Of a stretch of 5,459 nucleotides of DNA, positions 1-4,831 are shown piece by piece (position 1 is the stretch's first letter; every line of letters begins with the position of its first letter). The stretch is taken from NCBI GenBank assembly GCA_023150215.1, contig JAKLLJ010000053.1:8553-14011 (forward strand), read 5' to 3'. The translations under genes and the position numbers were made by a program. This DNA is from Thauera sp. (GTDB lineage: Bacteria > Pseudomonadota > Gammaproteobacteria > Burkholderiales > Rhodocyclaceae). The notes below the pieces were generated by a model. That model was not told the DNA's origin, searched no databases, and saw only the letters and a program-made list of their open reading frames with translations.

Positions 1-153
1 CTCGACGGACGCGGCCGGAAGGTTCCCTTTGTCGAATTCGGCCTGGGCACGTGCGAGGAAGTCCTCTGGCGAGGAGGGGCCGCAGCCAGCCAGCGCAAGC
101 TGGATTGCAGCTGCGATGGATGCCAGCCTGATGCGGCGAAGGGTCTTTTGCAT
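1..153 (-). CDS. prsT: Lipoprotein N-terminus, probable PEP-CTERM-system TPR lipoprotein PrsT (partial)
   Basis: Only the first 51 residues are in the window; the gene continues past the left edge. The product starts MQKTLRRIRLAS, a positively charged n-region. A hydrophobic stretch and the lipobox LAGC follow, with the lipidated cysteine at residue 24. After it comes GPSSPEDFLARAQ, then AEFDKGNLPAASVE. Glycine at +2 avoids the Asp inner-membrane retention signal, which suggests sorting to the outer membrane, facing the periplasm. The helix with AxAxFxKGNLxAAxxE is the usual first repeat of the large TPR lipoprotein PrsT found next to exosortase/PEP-CTERM and exopolysaccharide genes (established family knowledge). 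Lipoprotein status is seen directly; the PrsT name is inferred from a short N-terminus. It could be another TPR lipoprotein. It follows the glycosyltransferase by 20 bases and is probably co-transcribed with it. Confidence 0.65.
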   Translation of the reverse strand, partial: MQKTLRRIRLASIAAAIQLALAGCGPSSPEDFLARAQAEFDKGNLPAASVE

Positions 154-161
154 GGTCATGG

Positions 162-166
162 TCCTT
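162..166 (-). promoter_or_regulatory. Ribosome-binding site deciding the lipoprotein start
   Basis: AAGGA on the minus strand lies in the short gap after the glycosyltransferase stop. Two in-frame ATG codons follow it, at 159 and 153. Spacing is only 2 bases to the first and 8 bases to the second, so translation most likely begins at 153 (MQKTLRR) and not at MTMQK. Confidence 0.6.
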
Positions 167-173
167 GGCGATT

Positions 174-1394
174 TCAGTGCGTTGACTTGCTGCGCTGGAG
201 CAAGCCTTCCATCAAATGAGCGATCGGGAGGACGGATCCCGCTGCAGCGGAATGCGCAAGTGTGCGTGCCCGCTCTGCAGGGCGGGGATCCGTGAGGAGT
301 GAATGCGCTGCGGCGCGGAGCCGATCGTTGCTTGCGCGGTCGCCGCGGACGAGGATTCCCGCCCCGAAACCCTCGATCGCTCGCATGTTCAGGAACTGGT
401 CCATATTCGACGCGATGCCCAGGACGGGAACACCGTGGGCCAGCGCCTGATTGGTGGTCGGGCTTCCTCCATTGCAGACGACCAGGCTCGCCTGCTGGCA
501 GACCTGGTCTCCCGGGAGATAGTCAAAGACCCTTGTCGAGGCCGATCGAATCTCGCGCGGCAGTTTTCGGCCTGCGGTCGAAACGACAATATTGCAGTCG
601 AACTGCTCGAGGGTGTCGATGACGCTGCCGAGCACGCCGACGTCGCCCGAGCTTCCCATCGTCACGTAGACGAGCGGTTTGCCGGGAGTGCTGAGTTCAA
701 GACCTTGCGGGGACGCAGGCGACCACGAGATGGGGCCGATGAAATTCGCCTGCGCGCTCGTTCGTACTTCGGTAAACAGCGCCGGGAAATTGGCAAACAG
801 CCGCAGGTCGGCGTCAGTGTAGCAGCGGCGAAGATCATGCCCGAGCGATGGCAGCCGGTGGTGCGCACGCAGGCGTTCGAGTGGGAGCGTGTGCAGGCGC
901 ATTGCCAGGGGGGAAGCGTACCGGAACAGGAAGTTTGCCACCGGGATGGGCGTGAACCGGGTAAACGCGAGCACCGGGAGCGGAGGGCGCAGCGGGTATT
1001 CGGGGCTCCAGTACGCATCGCAGATCGTGGCGTAAGGCACACCGTGCAACCTGGCGCTGACCGACAGTGAAAGTCTGAAGTCGCCAATGACAATGTCCGG
1101 CTTCTCGGTATCGATCAAGGCGAGGTCGAACGCGACATAGTCCGCCAGCGTGGCATAGTCGTACAGCGGCAGACCGCGGTTCAGGCGCTGGGCGAATACT
1201 CGGCTTTCCTGGCATGGAAGATCGACGGTACGGAAGCCGCTATCGGCCGTCAGCCAGGCGAAGGCTGGCGGACGCGCAAGGACGACTTCGAAGGCGCGCG
1301 AATCCAGCGCCTGTGCGACTACATACGGCCTGGCAACGTGTGCCAGGGTGGCACCTTCGGCGAAGAACAGGATTTTCAGGGGTGAAGCCGGCAT
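174..1394 (-). CDS. GT-B fold glycosyltransferase (UDP-glycosyltransferase/MGT-like)
   Basis: This is a 406-residue glycosyltransferase of the GT1/GT28-like GT-B type, expected to transfer a sugar from a nucleotide-sugar donor; acceptor and donor are unknown. The N-terminal Rossmann strand LKILFFAEGATLAHVARP (6-23) carries H19 where related enzymes have their catalytic histidine. The C-terminal domain starts near 240 with LVYVTMGSSGDVGVLG. The donor-binding motif is CNGGSPTTNQALAHGVP (307-323), followed by DQ (332-333). Most relatives have HGG in that motif; here N308 replaces the histidine. No signal peptide or clear membrane helix is seen, so it is probably cytoplasmic or peripheral. The frame stays open up to 1619, but that extension overlaps proB and is not glycosyltransferase-like. 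The start at 1394 has AAGG about 8 bases upstream and begins the homologous strand. The next gene starts about 20 bases later, suggesting a two-gene unit with the lipoprotein. By eye the gene is slightly less GC-rich than proB and obgE. Confidence 0.85.
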   Translation of the reverse strand: MPASPLKILFFAEGATLAHVARPYVVAQALDSRAFEVVLARPPAFAWLTADSGFRTVDLPCQESRVFAQRLNRGLPLYDYATLADYVAFDLALIDTEKPDIVIGDFRLSLSVSARLHGVPYATICDAYWSPEYPLRPPLPVLAFTRFTPIPVANFLFRYASPLAMRLHTLPLERLRAHHRLPSLGHDLRRCYTDADLRLFANFPALFTEVRTSAQANFIGPISWSPASPQGLELSTPGKPLVYVTMGSSGDVGVLGSVIDTLEQFDCNIVVSTAGRKLPREIRSASTRVFDYLPGDQVCQQASLVVCNGGSPTTNQALAHGVPVLGIASNMDQFLNMRAIEGFGAGILVRGDRASNDRLRAAAHSLLTDPRPAERARTLAHSAAAGSVLPIAHLMEGLLQRSKSTH

Positions 1395-1460
1395 GGAGGC
1401 CCTTCCGGAGGCGGCTGGAGATGCCTGTCCATGATAGTCGGAAGCGCTGCCGGACGGGAG

Positions 1461-1484
1461 GCGCGGGGACGGCCGACCCCGCGC
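1461..1484. repeat. GC hairpin after proB without a U-tract
   Basis: Perfect 8-bp arms GCGCGGGG (1461-1468) and CCCCGCGC (1477-1484) enclose an 8-base loop. The hairpin lies 10 bases past the proB stop, inside the 100-base gap before the glycosyltransferase gene. No T-run follows on the minus strand (next bases CTCCCG), so it does not meet intrinsic terminator criteria. It could stabilise the 3' end of the proB message, or pause RNA polymerase at the boundary between the housekeeping genes and the next cluster. Confidence 0.5.
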
Positions 1485-1494
1485 ATTGGGGGCT

Positions 1495-2610
1495 TTAACG
1501 CACCACCATGTTGTCGCGATGCACGAGCTCGGGCTCGTCCGCGTAGCCCAGCAGGTTCTCGATTTCCGCCGTCGGCTTGCGTGCGATTCGCCGGCATTCA
1601 GAAGCTGAATAGTTGACAAGTCCGCGTGCGACCTCCTCGCCGGTCAGGTCACGGCAGGCCACCACCGCCCCGCGCTCGAAATCGCCGCGCACCTCGATCA
1701 CGCCCACCGGCAGCAGGCTCTTGCCAGTCCTCAGTGCCGCCACCGCGCCGTTGTCGATGACCAAGTCGCCGGCGAGCTGGAGGTGGTCGGCGAGCCACTG
1801 CTTGCGTGCCTGCAGCGGGCTGCTGGTGGCGTAGAGCAGGGTGCCGAGGGCCTCGCCCGTAGCCAGGCGCAGCAGCGGGTCGGGCTCGCGGCCGCTGGCG
1901 ATGCAGGTGTGGGCGCCGCTGCGTGCAGCGCGCTGGGCGGCGCGGATCTTGGTGATCATGCCGCCCTTGCTGATCGCGCTGCCCGAGCCGCCGGCCATAG
2001 CCTCGTACTGGCGGTCCTCGGCGCGGCCCTCGGAGATCAGGGTGGCCGCCGGGTCCTTGCGCGGGTCGGCGGTGTACAGACCCTGCTGGTCGGTGAGGAT
2101 GATCAGTGCCTCGGCTTCGATCAGGTTGGCGACCAGCGCGCCGAGGGTGTCGTTGTCGCCGAACTTGATCTCGTCGGTAACAACAGTGTCGTTCTCGTTG
2201 ATGATCGGCACCACGCCGAGCTCGAGCAGTGTGGTCAGCGTGCTGCGCGCGTTGAGGTAGCGCGTGCGGTCGGCGAGGTCCTCGTGGGTGAGCAGGATCT
2301 GCGCGGTGTGCAGGCCGTGGCGCGAGAAGGCCTTCTCGTAGGCCTCGACCAGTCCCATCTGGCCGACCGCGGCGGCGGCCTGCAGCTTGTTCATCTCGCT
2401 CGGGCGCTTCGCCCAGCCCAGGCGCTGGATGCCGGCGGCGATTGCGCCTGAGGACACGAGCGCGACCTCGCGGCCCTCGGCGCGCAGTGCGGCGATCTGG
2501 CGCGCCCAGGCGTCGAGTGCGTCCTTGTCGAGGCCGGCGCCGTTGTTGGTGACGAGTGCGGAGCCGACCTTGACGACGAGGCGGCGGGCGTTACGGATCT
2601 TGGTTCTCAT
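1495..2610 (-). CDS. proB: Glutamate 5-kinase
   Basis: Glutamate 5-kinase phosphorylates L-glutamate to gamma-glutamyl phosphate with ATP, the first and feedback-controlled step of proline synthesis in the cytoplasm. The product is 371 residues, the full two-domain length. The amino-acid kinase domain covers about 1-265: K14 in VVKVG, S54 in LVSSGAIAAG, D141 in NENDTVV, N153 in GDNDTL, and K221 in GGMITK. These align with E. coli K10, S50, D137, N149 and K217 at a constant offset of four. The C-terminal PUA domain covers about 277-355. The ATG at 2610 lies 24 bases after the obgE stop, and the ribosome-binding site is weak (only a CAAAG stretch next to the ATG), so translation may benefit from coupling to obgE. 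proA is not in the window. Confidence 0.97.
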   Translation of the reverse strand: MRTKIRNARRLVVKVGSALVTNNGAGLDKDALDAWARQIAALRAEGREVALVSSGAIAAGIQRLGWAKRPSEMNKLQAAAAVGQMGLVEAYEKAFSRHGLHTAQILLTHEDLADRTRYLNARSTLTTLLELGVVPIINENDTVVTDEIKFGDNDTLGALVANLIEAEALIILTDQQGLYTADPRKDPAATLISEGRAEDRQYEAMAGGSGSAISKGGMITKIRAAQRAARSGAHTCIASGREPDPLLRLATGEALGTLLYATSSPLQARKQWLADHLQLAGDLVIDNGAVAALRTGKSLLPVGVIEVRGDFERGAVVACRDLTGEEVARGLVNYSASECRRIARKPTAEIENLLGYADEPELVHRDNMVVR

Positions 2611-2634
2611 CTTTGCAGGGGGCCTGGTGCGGCT

Positions 2635-3852
2635 TCAGCGCTGGCGGTCTTCCGGCAGGGGGGCGTCGATGTCGCGGTCGACCTCGGCGTTGTCGAGCGC
2701 GTCTTCGGGCAGGGCGTCGTCGTCGTCGAGTAGGGCTTCCTGCGCATACGCAGCGTCGGCCGCAGCGCGGGCAGCTTCGAGCTGCGCCAGGCGGGCGGCT
2801 TCGGCGGCCTGGCGCTCGATGCGCTCGGCCTCGATGCGGTCGCGCTCGGCGTCGAGGAAGTCCTGAATCGCGAAGATCAGCCCCTTGGTGCCTTCGCCCT
2901 TGAGCGCCGAGATCTCGAAGTGACGCTCGACCGGGCCGTAGGCGTCGAGGAAGGCCTGCACGCGCTCGGCGCGTTCTTCCGCGGGGATGAGGTCGAGCTT
3001 GTTGAGCGCCAGCCAGCGCGGCTTGTTGTAGAGGTCCTCGTCGTACTTGCGCAGTTCCTCGACGATCGCCTTGGCGTCCGCGACCGGGTCGGCCTCGGGA
3101 TCGAAGGGGGCAAGGTCGACCAGGTGCAGCAGCACGTGGGTGCGCTGCAGGTGGCGCAGGAACTGGTGACCGAGGCCGGCGCCCTCGGCCGCGCCTTCGA
3201 TGAGACCGGGGATGTCGGCGATCACGAAGCTGCGCGCTTCGGTGGTGCGCACGACGCCGAGGTTGGGCGCGAGCGTGGTGAACGGGTAGTCGGCGACCTT
3301 GGGCTTGGCGGCGGACACGCTGCGGATGAAGGTCGATTTGCCGGCGTTGGGCATGCCGAGCAGGCCGACGTCGGCCAGCACCTTGAGCTCCAGGTGCAGG
3401 TTGCGGTACTCGCCTTCCTGTCCCATCGTTTTCTTGCGCGGCGCGCGGTTGGTGCTCGACTTGAAGTGGATGTTGCCCAGGCCGCCGCGCCCGCCTTGCG
3501 CGATCAGCACGGTCTTGCCGTCTTCGTCGAGGTCGGCGATGAGATCACCGCTCTCGAGGTCCTTGATCACGGTGCCGACCGGAAAGCGCAGCGTGATGTC
3601 GTCGCCGCCCTTGCCATAGCAGTCGCGGCTGCCGCCGTTCTCGCCGCGCTCGGCGCGGAAGCTGCGTGTGTAGCGGTAGTCGATCAGGGTGTTGAGGTTG
3701 CGGTCAGCGACCGCATACACGCTGCCGCCGCGCCCGCCGTCGCCGCCGCTCGGGCCGCCCTTGGGGATGTACTTCTCGCGGCGGAAGGTGGCCACGCCGT
3801 TGCCGCCGTCGCCGGCGTAGACCTCGATGCGGGCCTCGTCAAAAAACTTCAT
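2635..3852 (-). CDS. obgE: Obg-family GTPase ObgE/CgtA
   Basis: This is an essential Obg GTPase acting in late 50S subunit assembly and in growth and stress control; it is cytoplasmic and ribosome-associated. The product is 405 residues. Residues 1-158 are the glycine-rich Obg domain (start MKFFDEARIEVYAGDGGNG; GGPSGGDGGRGG at 32-43). The G domain follows: P-loop GMPNAGKST at 166-174, switch region DYPFTT at 188-193, DIPGL at 213-217, NKLD at 284-287, and SALKGEG near 315-321. The C-terminal tail (about 335-405) is a long Ala/Glu/Arg-rich predicted helix, then an acidic end with DDDD at 376-379; it is somewhat longer than the E. coli tail. The rplU-rpmA-obgE order is the classic arrangement. 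The ATG at 3852 has only a moderate ribosome site (CAGG about 10 bases upstream). No convincing promoter lies between the terminator and the start, so expression may rely on read-through. Confidence 0.97.
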   Translation of the reverse strand: MKFFDEARIEVYAGDGGNGVATFRREKYIPKGGPSGGDGGRGGSVYAVADRNLNTLIDYRYTRSFRAERGENGGSRDCYGKGGDDITLRFPVGTVIKDLESGDLIADLDEDGKTVLIAQGGRGGLGNIHFKSSTNRAPRKKTMGQEGEYRNLHLELKVLADVGLLGMPNAGKSTFIRSVSAAKPKVADYPFTTLAPNLGVVRTTEARSFVIADIPGLIEGAAEGAGLGHQFLRHLQRTHVLLHLVDLAPFDPEADPVADAKAIVEELRKYDEDLYNKPRWLALNKLDLIPAEERAERVQAFLDAYGPVERHFEISALKGEGTKGLIFAIQDFLDAERDRIEAERIERQAAEAARLAQLEAARAAADAAYAQEALLDDDDALPEDALDNAEVDRDIDAPLPEDRQR

Positions 3853-3900
3853 GCCTGATCAACCTGGTTGTGGCGCCCGCCGTGGCGGACTCCGGAAACG

Positions 3901-3930
3901 AAAAAGCCCTACCGCAAGGATAGGGCTTTT
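3901..3930 (-). terminator. Intrinsic terminator after rpmA
   Basis: On the minus strand, AAAAGCCCTA pairs perfectly with TAGGGCTTTT (10-bp symmetric arms, 3930-3921 and 3911-3902) around a 9-base loop. The GC-containing core GCCCTA/TAGGGC is followed at once by five T residues (3905-3901). It lies between the rpmA stop and the obgE start. The A-rich left arm gives a shorter T-run ending on the plus strand too, but no convergent gene is present, so the minus-strand role is the meaningful one. Confidence 0.88.
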
Positions 3931-3958
3931 GTGCTGCGATGCGATCGGACGCGAAGGA

Positions 3959-4222
3959 TCAGGCCGCTTCCGGCACGATGATCACGGTGCGACGACGCGA
4001 CGGGCCCTTGACCGCGAACTGCACCACGCCGTTCTTGAGTGCGAACAGGGTGTGGTCCTTGCCGATGCCGACGTTGTCGCCCGGGTGGTATTCGGTGCCG
4101 CGCTGGCGAACGATGATGTTGCCGGCGAGCACGAACTGGCCACCATAACGCTTGACGCCGAGGCGTTTCGATTCCGAGTCGCGGCCGTTACGCGAACTGC
4201 CGCCAGCTTTCTTGTGTGCCAT
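3959..4222 (-). CDS. rpmA: 50S ribosomal protein bL27
   Basis: This encodes bL27, 87 residues, close to the usual 85. Its N-terminal tail reaches the peptidyl transferase centre. The start MAHKKAGGSSRNGRDS is the canonical non-cleaved form, with no N-terminal extension of the kind processed in Firmicutes. The family signature GNIIVRQRGTEYHPG sits at 34-48. Translation initiation looks strong: AGGGGGT lies 8 bases before the ATG, in the short gap after rplU. An intrinsic terminator begins 28 bases after the stop, so rplU and rpmA probably form the main transcript of this promoter. Confidence 0.97.
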   Translation of the reverse strand: MAHKKAGGSSRNGRDSESKRLGVKRYGGQFVLAGNIIVRQRGTEYHPGDNVGIGKDHTLFALKNGVVQFAVKGPSRRRTVIIVPEAA

Positions 4223-4242
4223 GTCGGATTACCCCCTTCGCC

Positions 4243-4554
4243 TTAGGCCGAGATCGCTTCGATGCGAAGCTCGGTGTAGTTCTGACGATGCCCCTGGTGC
4301 TTCTGGTAGTGCTTGCGGCGGCGCATCTTGAAAATCTTGATCTTGTCGTGACGGCCGTGGGAAACCACGGTCGCCTTGACGGTAGCCCCGGCAACCACCG
4401 GCGTGCCGATCTTGACGGCATCACCTTCACCGACCATGAAGACTTGGTCGATGGTGATTTCGGAACCCACGTCGGCCGGTATCTGTTCTACCTTGATCTT
4501 TTCGCCGGCCGCGACGCGATACTGCTTGCCGCCGGTTTTTATCACCGCGTACAT
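4243..4554 (-). CDS. rplU: 50S ribosomal protein bL21
   Basis: This encodes bL21, a bacterial large-subunit protein that binds 23S rRNA. The product is 103 residues, the same length as in E. coli. It opens with the characteristic MYAVIKTGGKQYRV. The family signature region at residues 71-91 holds IFKMRRRKHYQ and GHRQ, rich in basic rRNA contacts. The start at 4554 is chosen over an in-frame ATG at 4596: the protein begins there in all known bL21 families, and GGAGT lies 7 bases upstream of it. The upstream ATG falls in the promoter -10. It is the first gene of the rplU-rpmA unit, with 20 bases between its TAA stop and rpmA. Confidence 0.97.
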   Translation of the reverse strand: MYAVIKTGGKQYRVAAGEKIKVEQIPADVGSEITIDQVFMVGEGDAVKIGTPVVAGATVKATVVSHGRHDKIKIFKMRRRKHYQKHQGHRQNYTELRIEAISA

Positions 4555-4592
4555 GGTGTTACTCCAGTTGATGGGTCTGCAAAGAATCGAAC

Positions 4593-4621
4593 ACATTAGC
4601 CGAACCGACGGCGGAAGTCAA
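4593..4621 (-). promoter_or_regulatory. Sigma70-type promoter of rplU-rpmA
   Basis: The minus strand carries TTGACT (4621-4616), five of six matches to the -35 consensus, then exactly 17 bases, then TAATGT (4598-4593) as a weaker -10. Transcription would begin near 4586, giving a leader of only about 32 bases before the rplU ATG at 4554. That is too short for an elaborate autoregulatory leader. The position directly ahead of the ribosomal protein genes and the ideal spacing support it. The -10 is a poor match, so the exact -10 and start point are uncertain. Confidence 0.65.
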
Positions 4622-4689
4622 TGCCGAACGCCCATGCCCGCCGGTGTGCCCCCTGCATGCGCGCCGCGGCTGGCGGGAAGCGGGCGATC

Positions 4690-4715
4690 GTTCGCGCCTT
4701 CCGGCGCTCCTACAG
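4690..4715 (-). repeat. REP element copy 1
   Basis: This is the promoter-proximal copy of the REP family, with the GTAG head on the minus strand. It is perfectly complementary to copy 2 (4738-4763) and identical to copy 3 apart from the end base. It sits about 70 bases upstream of the -35 box of the rplU promoter. The copies therefore occupy the 3' region of the transporter transcript and not the ribosomal promoter. Likely roles of such elements are mRNA 3'-end stabilisation, transcription dampening or gyrase binding; the sequence alone cannot decide between them. Confidence 0.88.
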
Positions 4716-4737
4716 GTAGCCGTGTCTCGGGAGGCCC

Positions 4738-4763
4738 CTGTAGGAGCGCCGGAAGGCGCGAAC
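4738..4763 (+). repeat. REP element copy 2, inverted relative to copies 1 and 3
   Basis: This copy reads CTGTAGGAGCG at its start and GGCGCGAAC at its end on the plus strand. It is the exact reverse complement of 4690-4715 over 26 bases. The internal hairpin is GCGCC (4746-4750), loop GGAA (4751-4754), GGCGC (4755-4759). With copy 1 it forms a head-to-head pair separated by 22 bases, an arrangement known as a BIME in other bacteria. A transcript of both copies could fold into a long 26-bp hairpin. Confidence 0.88.
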
Positions 4764-4777
4764 AGAACGCTCGAATC

Positions 4778-4807
4778 CGCGCCACTGTGCCGGGCCAGCG
4801 TGGCGCG
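4778..4807. repeat. Hairpin between REP copies 2 and 3
   Basis: This is an inverted repeat with a perfect 8-bp stem, CGCGCCAC (4778-4785) and GTGGCGCG (4800-4807), and a 14-base loop. It differs in sequence from the REP hairpins. Its right arm touches REP copy 3, so it may belong to a larger mosaic (BIME-like) element. Overlapping arms GAACGC (4765-4770) and GCGTTC (4805-4810) offer a longer-range pairing at the same place. There is no U-tract on either strand, so it is not a canonical terminator. Confidence 0.55.
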
Positions 4808-4831
4808 TTCGCGCCTTCCGGCGCTCCTACA
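4806..4831 (-). repeat. REP element copy 3 (GTAG-headed), overlapping the transporter stop codon
   Basis: This 26-base copy is identical to 4689-4714 in the same orientation. Read on the minus strand it begins TGTAGGAGCG and contains the hairpin GCGCC-GGAA-GGCGC (5-bp stem, GNRA-like loop). A GTAG head followed by a small GC hairpin is the known layout of REP sequences mobilised by REP-associated tyrosine transposases (RAYTs); no such transposase is in the window. The TAG of the GTAG head (4829-4827) is the stop codon of the SulP-family transporter gene. Confidence 0.85.

Noticed and set aside
303..1070. Long plus-strand open frame opposite the glycosyltransferase gene
   Set aside because: It is antisense to a gene with clear motifs, its translation shows no recognisable domain, and long antisense frames are expected in GC-rich DNA.
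1431..1436. TATCAT as a -10 box of a promoter for the glycosyltransferase gene
   Set aside because: It matches five of six -10 positions, but no acceptable -35 lies 16-18 bases upstream and there is no extended -10 TG, so I do not list it as a feature.
1395..1619. In-frame extension of the glycosyltransferase up to an ATG at 1619
   Set aside because: It would overlap the 3' end of proB by 125 bases, its residues look like an out-of-frame reading of proB and the gap, and the protein fold clearly starts at the ATG at 1394, which has its own ribosome site.
2920..3858. 312-codon plus-strand open frame opposite obgE
   Set aside because: The translation is a low-complexity Ala/Val/Gly/Asp-rich mirror of obgE, with no family motif; it is a codon-bias shadow.
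3875..3890. Short palindrome upstream of obgE as a regulatory hairpin
   Set aside because: The arms CCGCC and GGCGG leave only a two-base loop, too tight for a stable hairpin, and such motifs are frequent by chance at this GC content.
4637..4677. Imperfect inverted repeat CCCGCCGG/CTGGCGGG upstream of the rplU promoter
   Set aside because: It has one non-Watson-Crick pair and a 25-base loop, with no T-run; too weak to call a terminator or operator.
4690..4831. CRISPR array
   Set aside because: The repeats are in mixed orientation, only three copies exist, and the gaps are 22 and 42-43 bases, so there is no regular repeat-spacer pattern.
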